A DNA stretch of 64,000 bases from Heterodera schachtii (Eukaryota > Nematoda > Chromadorea > Rhabditida > Heteroderidae). Where the stretch lies: NCBI GenBank assembly GCA_023374025.1, contig SIJG01000004.1, positions 124,001-188,000 of the forward strand. Reading direction: 5' to 3'. The notes under the pieces are model-generated. The model had not been told where the DNA came from. It did no database searches and saw only the letters and a program-made list of their open reading frames with translations. The position numbers and the translations under genes were made by a program. Of the stretch, positions 61,801-64,000 are shown in pieces (position 1 is the stretch's first letter; the number at the start of each line of letters is the position of its first letter).

Positions 61801-63073
61801 CTCTCCGCTCGCATTTCGGCTCACTGACCAAAGGCAATCAGTGCCCTTTTTATTGCACTTTAAAATATTTCCGTCTCTTAGGAATTCCAAACCGAAGGCA
61901 TCGTTCGTCTCTTCTCAGTGCCTGGGAACCGCCGACTTCGTCCGCCTCTATTCTCAAAAATTCTGAACAACAGCAGCCTCCCCTTTTGTCGGACATTACA
62001 GAAGTGTTCAATGCACAACAAAATGTACTCGGTCCATCGACTTCAATTGGGAAAAGTGAGCGAATGGCCAAACATTGCGTCAATTTGCCAATTTGTTTTA
62101 AGTTACGGAAACAACTCACAATGTTCCGTCCCAATTCAACGCCAAAGTTACCGTTAAAGAGCTCATCTCCCAATCATTTGGAGAGACAAAAGGCGAAGAA
62201 TTGACCAAAATTATACAAGCCAAAGGCAGACCAATAACAATGGCAAAAGACAGAAGCACCGAACAGTCCAACAAAAGTGGCGAAACTCAGAGGCAGGACA
62301 ATTTGAGACGGAAATCAGGTGGGAATTAATCGAATTGCTTAGTTATGATTTTGAAAGAATTTAAAAAATGAATTTAAAACAGCAATCTTCCGGTTTTCAG
62401 GGTTGGCCAACGCTCTTCTGCCTTCCCCATTTACGGATGGTTTTGCTGGTTCAACCAACAACCGATTGACTTCCCATCGCATCGCTTCCCCCGCCTGCGC
62501 TTCGACTTCCAATTCTTTGTCAGAGCCGCCGTTTGAGGAAAATCCACAAAAAAATAATGAAATGGTCTTGACTTCGACACCGCCGACACAGTCACTCCCA
62601 TGTTACGAATCGCTGTCGGAGGAAAGCGACACGGAAACGGGCGGCGAAGGTCAGTGTTTAAGTGCAATAACTTAATGGCATTTGATGCCATTCCCCCAAT
62701 ATTGCTTAATTCGTTTCCACAATTCTTTTTCATCCTTTGGTGTTCGTTTGCAGAAGTGACGACCAAAAAGAGTTCCTCCGGGCTTTGTTCTGCTTCAGTC
62801 GCTGCTGCTCCGCTGAACTTCTTCTCCCTGTTGGATCTGATGGAGGAAAACGAACAGCAGTCGCAGCGGAGAATGGAGGACGACGCCACGGTCGACACGG
62901 CCTCCTCTTTTTCCACTGTTTCACCGCTGCAAAACCAACAACAAAAGCAACGCCTTTCATTTTTTGCGCCAGCGGGGCAATGGGCGGAAGCCAACAAAAG
63001 GGACAAAAATGGTAACGAACGAGGGGAAGCGGCGGAATGCGTTTATGAGCCGCTGTCAGAGGACGAAACATGA
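58848..63073 (+). CDS. gei-8: NCoR/SMRT-type nuclear receptor co-repressor
   Basis: Sixteen exons: 58848-59081, 59124-59205, 59255-59682, 59733-59975, 60067-60258, 60326-60405, 60459-60573, 60624-60760, 60812-60873, 60952-61270, 61327-61399, 61452-61699, 61748-62055, 62103-62318, 62401-62649, 62754-63073; 1101 residues. The family block before SANT1 (LIERIYTENRRRASEM; RQDTIENRRIIYEEQLAQWE; LFEKTFVELRKSREEKER) leads to SANT1 (KWTELEKDVFMEKIAIYGKN, FAAIAAFL, CVQFYYMTKKRNNYK), the deacetylase-activating region. A Cys-rich insert (CTFVECLLCSARI; ICTKCQTQAQRN; NKCCTNCFKRI) and a weak SANT2 (NQCPFYCTLK, PNRRHRSSLL) follow. It ends CVYEPLSEDET, resembling the YETLSD end of NCoR. It recruits HDAC3-type complexes to repressed genes. 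Intron 8 is GC-AG (AAGG|GCAAGT). Confidence 0.88.
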
Positions 63074-63632
63074 CGAGGGAGAAAACGAAGCAAATACACT
63101 CGGATAGTCATTCATTCATTTGTGGCAACTTATTTCCGTTAAAAATTTATCAAAAAGGGATTCAATGAGAAAGACAGACACCCTTTAACAGTTGTTTATG
63201 CCAATTGCACAGTCTCCCTTCATCCCCCCTCCCTCCAATTGACATTTTTGAGGCTTTCTTTTTGCCCAAAGGTGCAAAGAAGCCAATGGCACCGGCATTG
63301 ATAGCTTTTCCATCAAAATTTCAATGTCCAAATTGTATCTGACGGCTAATGCATCTGCTGCTTAAAATACATCTGCTGTCCCTCTCCCATTCGCACTTTC
63401 TTCGTATTTCATTTGCCAGATTCAATTAAGGTCATGCGAAGTTTTGGCGGAACTGTGCCTCAATGGGCAATTAAATTATTCCATCATTTGTCAGCCATCG
63501 TTGGCTTATTAGTTGGCTTTTCCTTTCCTTTCTCGCCAAAAGTGATGCTTATTCACTTTTAAGGTGAAAACAATCCGCTAAATTTGGAAGTGTTCGGTTC
63601 CAACTAATTGTTTGTCCTCCTTCGATTTGGCC

Positions 63633-64000
63633 ATGTCTTTGGCCCTTTGCGCAGCACCCTTTTTCCTCTTTGCCCTTTCTTTGGCTTCTCCTCCCTTCTT
63701 GGTCACTTCCAACGGTTGTCCCCAACTGATCGATGGCCAATTGCTCGACTTTGTTAACCCCGGGGGCATTCGGCTAACAAAAAGCAAAACGGGGAATTGC
63801 GATCGGTTGATCAGCTGCGATTTGATCGGGGCTCCAGTGGAAGTGAGTGAGAGAAGGAAAAGGGATGAAACAATGCCAATTGATGGTACTACGGTTCAGC
63901 TAACAAAAATCGAATGGTACGTAAACGGAAGGAAAATCCAACGGACGAACGAAGGGACGGAAAGGGAAGAGACAGCGGAAAACGCACAATCAGAAAACGA
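63633..64000 (+). CDS. Secreted or membrane protein, N-terminus (runs off the window)
   Basis: The frame is open from ATG 63633 to the right edge. A signal peptide (MSLALCAAPFFLFALSLASP) is followed by LVTSNGCPQLIDGQLLDFV, NPGGIRLTKSKTGNCDRLIS, CDLIGAPVEV and IEWYVNGRKIQRTN. The last phrase resembles a C-strand of an Ig-like domain and the cysteine spacing suits an extracellular protein, but the family is not recognised. Codon use matches other exons. A minus-strand open frame over 63549-63787 is its shadow. Confidence 0.6.
   Translation, partial: MSLALCAAPFFLFALSLASPPFLVTSNGCPQLIDGQLLDFVNPGGIRLTKSKTGNCDRLISCDLIGAPVEVSERRKRDETMPIDGTTVQLTKIEWYVNGRKIQRTNEGTEREETAENAQSEN

Noticed and set aside
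63549..63787. Minus-strand Lys/Glu-rich open frames
   Set aside because: Overlap a plus-strand frame with a clear signal peptide and open continuation; the charged frame is more likely its shadow.

Overview
This is a piece of a nematode nuclear genome. Genes are split into short exons by mostly 40-300 bp introns with a T-rich AG or AAG acceptor. Some introns start with GC instead of GT, intergenic DNA is full of long G/C homopolymers, and the best family matches I recognise are C. elegans-type genes (ceh-10/Vsx, dpy-18/P4HA, Musashi, stt-3, daf-4, mxl-2, gei-8/NCoR, NTE). The poly-G tracts plus frequent GC-AG introns resemble what I recall of cyst nematodes (Globodera/Heterodera), but that placement is inference. 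All exon joins below were made by eye from reading frame, splice signals and remembered family motifs; no alignment was run.

Layout. 1-1000 (-): fibronectin-III exons of a gene running off the left edge. 1000-4900: gene-poor, low-complexity DNA. 5.1-8.8 kb (-): three same-strand metabolic/housekeeping genes: a truncated CIAO3-like Fe-S assembly fragment, TRAPPC2L, and a complete 9-exon fumarase with a mitochondrial leader and an internal start. 9.1-12.9 kb: foldback and nested MITE repeats around a divergent 14-3-3 gene (+). 13.6-15.3 kb (-): a ceh-10/Vsx homeobox gene. 18.6-21.6 kb (+): complete collagen prolyl 4-hydroxylase alpha subunit. 22.4-24.4 kb (-): polypeptide GalNAc-transferase with signal peptide, no lectin domain and a C-terminal HDEL. 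26.0-28.6 kb (-): Musashi RNA-binding protein. 31.3-34.8 kb (+): STT3 catalytic subunit of oligosaccharyltransferase.

35.2-36.1 kb (-): C-terminal part of a ZP-domain (cuticlin-like) protein. 37.4-40.2 kb (+): M1-peptidase-like membrane protein whose zinc-binding site is lost. 41.7-44.5 kb (-): DAF-4-like BMP type II receptor kinase. 45.0-48.7 kb (+): unrecognised Q/S-rich protein, divergent from daf-4 across a promoter holding a ~107 bp MITE. 49.1-56.2 kb (-): ~31-exon neuropathy target esterase (PNPLA6/7) with a 985 bp hAT-like element 8 bp inside one intron. 57.0-57.5 kb (+): small coiled-coil protein. 57.7-58.5 kb (-) and 58.8-63.1 kb (+): divergent pair of Mlx-type bHLH-Zip (mxl-2-like) and NCoR/SMRT co-repressor (gei-8-like). 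63.6-64.0 kb (+): start of a secreted protein running off the right edge.

Functionally several neighbours serve the secretory pathway and cuticle (TRAPPC2L, P4HA, GalNAc-T, STT3, ZP protein), but nothing in the sequence shows they are co-regulated. The most unusual items are the soluble, HDEL-tagged, lectin-less GalNAc-transferase, the zinc-less M1 protein, the truncated CIAO3 gene, and transposons whose target-site duplications can still be read.
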